From JAUVHV01 sp964523875 (GTDB taxonomy: Bacteria > Omnitrophota > Gorgyraeia > JABMRG01), in the NCBI GenBank assembly GCA_964523875.1, contig CAZGAS010000027.1:1-15634 (forward strand): a stretch of DNA of 15,634 nt. Reading direction: 5' to 3'. Numbering within the stretch: the stretch's first letter is position 1; each line of letters starts with the position of its first letter. Both the position numbers and the translations under genes were made by a program. Shown piece after piece: positions 13,252 through 15,634 of the stretch. The notes under the pieces are model-generated. The model did no database searches. It was not told where the DNA came from and saw nothing but the letters and a program-made list of their open reading frames with translations.

Positions 13252-14682
13252 ATGCGAATTATATATATTTTTATTCTACTGCTGTTAGCCAGTGGATGCA
13301 GCAGTGTAAATGCCCCATCTACGCCTTTTCAGGAATGGACACCACCTGAATATTGCAATACTTCCCCATCAGAAGATGGTTCCCAAAGTTTTATACGTTC
13401 TAAAAAACCGGATTTTGCCGAACCGCTTACCCTTGCCATGCTTTTGGATATCGCGCTTAAAAACAATCCTGTGACACGTCAATCCTGGCAGGAGAGTCGC
13501 GCTAAGCAGGCGATACTTAAACAGGAGCAGAGCCAGTTCTTCCCGAAAGTGACCATAAACGCGGATGGTACTCGTGAAAAATCGGTCGCTACCCTGGAAT
13601 CCGGAAATACAAATGACTTAAAATACGGGCCATCAGGTAATGCCGAACTTTTACTTTTTGATTTTGGAGGAAGAGACGCGGAGATAGAGATAGCGTATCA
13701 GGATATGCTTTCTTCGGGCTTTCAGTTTAATCAGTCGCTTCAGGACCTGATATTGGATGTTGAGCAACAATATTACGGGCTATACAGTGCGATCTCAGGC
13801 CTTGAAGCGGCAGAGTCAAATGTGGTTGACGCGAAGGCATCATTAGAGTCAGCTGATATAAGATTTCAGGTAGGCCTCGTTTCCAAACTTGATCCACTTC
13901 AGGCAAAATCAAGCTATGAAGATGCCTTATATAACTTGGAAGACGCAAAGTATGCCTTAAGGACCGCGAGCTCGGGGCTGTCTACTATATTAGGTTATAG
14001 CGCGGATACTAAGATAGCTATAATAAACCCTGGTAAGGAGATGCCTACTGATATTGACAAGCAGGATGTATCTGAGATGATTGATAAGGCATTGTTGACA
14101 AGGCCGGATATACAAGCGGCACGCGCGAATTTAAAAGCAAAGGAGGCAGCTGTTAAGGATGCTAAATCCGCTCTTTTCCCACAGGTAAGCCTTGGCGGTA
14201 CCATGGGGCAAAACTGGTACAAGTACTATAATGAGAAACGCCCGCGCGATGATGACTACGCGTATACTGGCTATCTCAGCCTTGAATGGGATATCTTTGA
14301 CGGTTTCTATAATTGGAATAAAAAGCTTGAGGCGGAAGCTGAAAAATCCGCTCAACAAGCCAACCTTGTAGAGCTTGAGCTTGAGGCAAGCGCTGATGTA
14401 TGGTCAAAATATTACAATTACACCACCGCTGTTAGCAAACTCAATTTCAGCGAGTCATTCCTAGAAAGTTCGAAAGTATCATATGGCTTAGCCTTCGAAG
14501 GTTATGGAGCCGGGCTAAAGAATATACTTGACCTCCTGCAGGCCCAGAGCGCGCTTTCAGACGCGAGGTCAAAATTTATAACTTCAAGAAAAGATCTTTT
14601 TGTAGCGGTAGCGGAACTTGCCCACGCTACAGGTACACTTAAAGCAGGTTTAGCGCAGGAAGAAGAGGAGCAGAATAGATGA
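13252..14682 (+). CDS. TolC-family outer-membrane efflux lipoprotein
   Basis: This 476-residue protein has a lipoprotein signal (lipobox LASGC, lipidated Cys16) and two outer-membrane efflux protein repeats. Repeat 1 begins at PLTLAMLLDIALKNNP, contains FFPKVTINADG, LLLFDFGGRDAE and the long helices around QQYYGLYSAISGLEAAESNV, and ends near ILGYS. Repeat 2 begins at DVSEMIDKALLTRPDIQAA, with SALFPQVSLGGTMG and LEWDIFDGFYNWNKKL, and ends at AELAHATGTL. The internal repeat, alternating beta segments and helical coiled-coil stretches are those of the TolC/OprM trimer that forms a channel through the outer membrane and periplasm. The acidic tail EEEEQNR closes the protein. Its stop overlaps the next start by 4 nt, so the pair is translationally coupled and works as one exporter. 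Confidence 0.92.
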   Translation: MRIIYIFILLLLASGCSSVNAPSTPFQEWTPPEYCNTSPSEDGSQSFIRSKKPDFAEPLTLAMLLDIALKNNPVTRQSWQESRAKQAILKQEQSQFFPKVTINADGTREKSVATLESGNTNDLKYGPSGNAELLLFDFGGRDAEIEIAYQDMLSSGFQFNQSLQDLILDVEQQYYGLYSAISGLEAAESNVVDAKASLESADIRFQVGLVSKLDPLQAKSSYEDALYNLEDAKYALRTASSGLSTILGYSADTKIAIINPGKEMPTDIDKQDVSEMIDKALLTRPDIQAARANLKAKEAAVKDAKSALFPQVSLGGTMGQNWYKYYNEKRPRDDDYAYTGYLSLEWDIFDGFYNWNKKLEAEAEKSAQQANLVELELEASADVWSKYYNYTTAVSKLNFSESFLESSKVSYGLAFEGYGAGLKNILDLLQAQSALSDARSKFITSRKDLFVAVAELAHATGTLKAGLAQEEEEQNR

Positions 14683-15634
14683 AATCTTTCAATTATAAAG
14701 AGTTACTAAAGCGCTTAAAGTCGTATAATTACACCTCTCTAGACACGTACAGGCAATTTCTAAAGAATCCTAAGTTTAGAAAAGGGCTTCTACTCGTCGC
14801 AATATTTATTATAGCCATTACCTTCCTTAAGAGCTGCATGTTCAAGCCTAAGCAGGCTCTTACCCCGCCAAGGCCTGTGCAGACAGCATCAGTTATTAAA
14901 AAAGATGTGCCTATATATATAGAATCGTTCGGTACGTTATCGGCGCTAGAGAATGTAGATATACAGTCGCAGATAACGGGAAAGATAAAATCAGTTAATT
15001 TTACTGAGGGTGACGAGGTCTCTAAAGGGGATCTCCTTTTTGTAATAGATACTAGTGAATATGTAGCACAACTTCAAAAGGCAGAGGCATCTCTGGCGAA
15101 GGATATAGCGGAGTTAAAATTAAATACCGATAAGCTTAAACGAAACAAGACGTTAGTTGAAAAAGACCTTATATCAAAGCAGGATTTTGAATCTCTCCAG
15201 ACTGAAGTTGAAGCTAGCAAGGCCGCTGTTGAACTGGATAAAGCAAACGTAGACCTTGCGAATATAGACCTGGGCTACTGTTATGTGCAGTCACCTATTG
15301 ACGGATTAACGGGAAAGCGTCAGGTCGATCCGGGTAATATAGTGACCGCTAATAGCGGCTCTATCTTGGTAAACATTAAAAGTGTAGACCCTTATTATCT
15401 CGATTTTACAATATCCGAAAGATTGCTTGCTGACTTACTTGACGCAAAATCAAAAGGTGTTTTAAAGGTAACGGTTAGGCCGGAAGGTGACAAAGACAAT
15501 GAAGTAGAGGGCGAGCTTGTTTTTCTTGATAACTCAGTAGACGATGCGACAGGAACCATTTTTTTGCGCGCGATAATCTCAAATAAAGACAGAAAGCTCT
15601 GGGCAGGACAGTTTGGCACTGTACACCTTATCTT
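14679..15634 (+). CDS. RND efflux periplasmic adaptor subunit (MdtA/AcrA-like), 3' end missing
   Basis: An open frame of 318 codons starts at ATG 14679, overlapping the tolC-like stop in ATGA, with GAGGAG upstream inside that gene. It continues past the window end. Residues 1-35 are polar and basic, followed by a single membrane segment (about 36-54). A periplasmic adaptor of the membrane-fusion family follows. The biotinyl-lipoyl-like half motifs are ENVDIQSQITGKIKSVNF with EGDEVSKGDLLFVID, and VQSPIDGLTGKRQVDPGNIV. Between them lies an alpha-hairpin of heptad-rich Glu/Lys/Leu sequence (about residues 130-190). The beta-barrel domain begins at VDPYYLDFTISE. It links an inner-membrane pump to the TolC-like channel. 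The long cytoplasmic lead before the anchor is unusual, since many RND adaptors are lipoproteins or have a shorter lead. The missing part should carry the rest of the barrel and the membrane-proximal domain. Confidence 0.92.
   Translation, partial: MKSFNYKELLKRLKSYNYTSLDTYRQFLKNPKFRKGLLLVAIFIIAITFLKSCMFKPKQALTPPRPVQTASVIKKDVPIYIESFGTLSALENVDIQSQITGKIKSVNFTEGDEVSKGDLLFVIDTSEYVAQLQKAEASLAKDIAELKLNTDKLKRNKTLVEKDLISKQDFESLQTEVEASKAAVELDKANVDLANIDLGYCYVQSPIDGLTGKRQVDPGNIVTANSGSILVNIKSVDPYYLDFTISERLLADLLDAKSKGVLKVTVRPEGDKDNEVEGELVFLDNSVDDATGTIFLRAIISNKDRKLWAGQFGTVHLI

Overview
The window is a compact block of bacterial chromosome with all 14 recognisable genes on the + strand. Lipoprotein signal sequences, a TolC-like outer-membrane protein and an RND-type periplasmic adaptor show a two-membrane (Gram-negative type) cell envelope. 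The mixture of genes suggests an uncultured candidate phylum, most likely Omnitrophota or a PVC-superphylum relative. It includes a stand-alone EF-Tu domain-2-like small protein, a TIGR04073-like exosortase-associated protein, a long LOG-family protein and an endonuclease III relative of the MagIII kind. That placement is inference from gene content, not a phylogeny. I see no rRNA, tRNA, CRISPR array, insertion sequence or prophage gene. No intergenic stretch exceeds about 175 bases.

Layout. (1) Positions 121-5052 form a tight cluster, probably one operon behind a promoter at 68-96. It encodes a LOG-family nucleotide phosphoribohydrolase, an HhH-GPD DNA glycosylase, a YjbQ-family protein, and a UvrD-type helicase with a C-terminal Fe-S PD-(D/E)XK nuclease. 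Junctions are +6 nt, a 4-nt overlap and +1 nt, so nucleotide clean-up and DNA repair functions are probably co-expressed. (2) Positions 5166-7511 hold a small EF-Tu domain-2-like protein, the ribosome-assembly GTPase Era and an M48/Ste24 membrane metalloprotease. (3) Positions 7597-9433 hold three separately spaced genes: a small exported TIGR04073-like protein, an SNase-fold lipoprotein whose catalytic residues appear lost, and a membrane protein with a TrkA-C domain. Inverted repeats and good promoter candidates lie between them. A convincing intrinsic terminator at 9500-9538 closes this part.

(4) Positions 9606-13127 form a second close-packed series: a membrane-anchored family 2 glycosyltransferase, an inositol-monophosphatase-family phosphatase, an Isf-like iron-sulfur flavoprotein and an EamA transporter. 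Gaps are 26, 14 and 8 nt. The glycosyltransferase and phosphatase hint at cell-surface glycan or phospho-sugar metabolism, but no single pathway is proven. (5) From 13252 to the window end runs an efflux operon: a TolC-like outer-membrane lipoprotein overlapping by 4 nt with an RND/MdtA-type adaptor that is cut off by the window edge. An inner-membrane RND pump gene would be expected next.

Nothing here is clearly a new defence system or mobile element. The most interesting points are the single pore-like unit fused to a TrkA-C domain, the degenerate SNase lipoprotein, the helicase-nuclease fusion in a repair cluster, the free-standing EF-Tu domain-2-like protein beside Era, structured promoter regions, and a strong preference for Ala codon GCG after codons ending in C.
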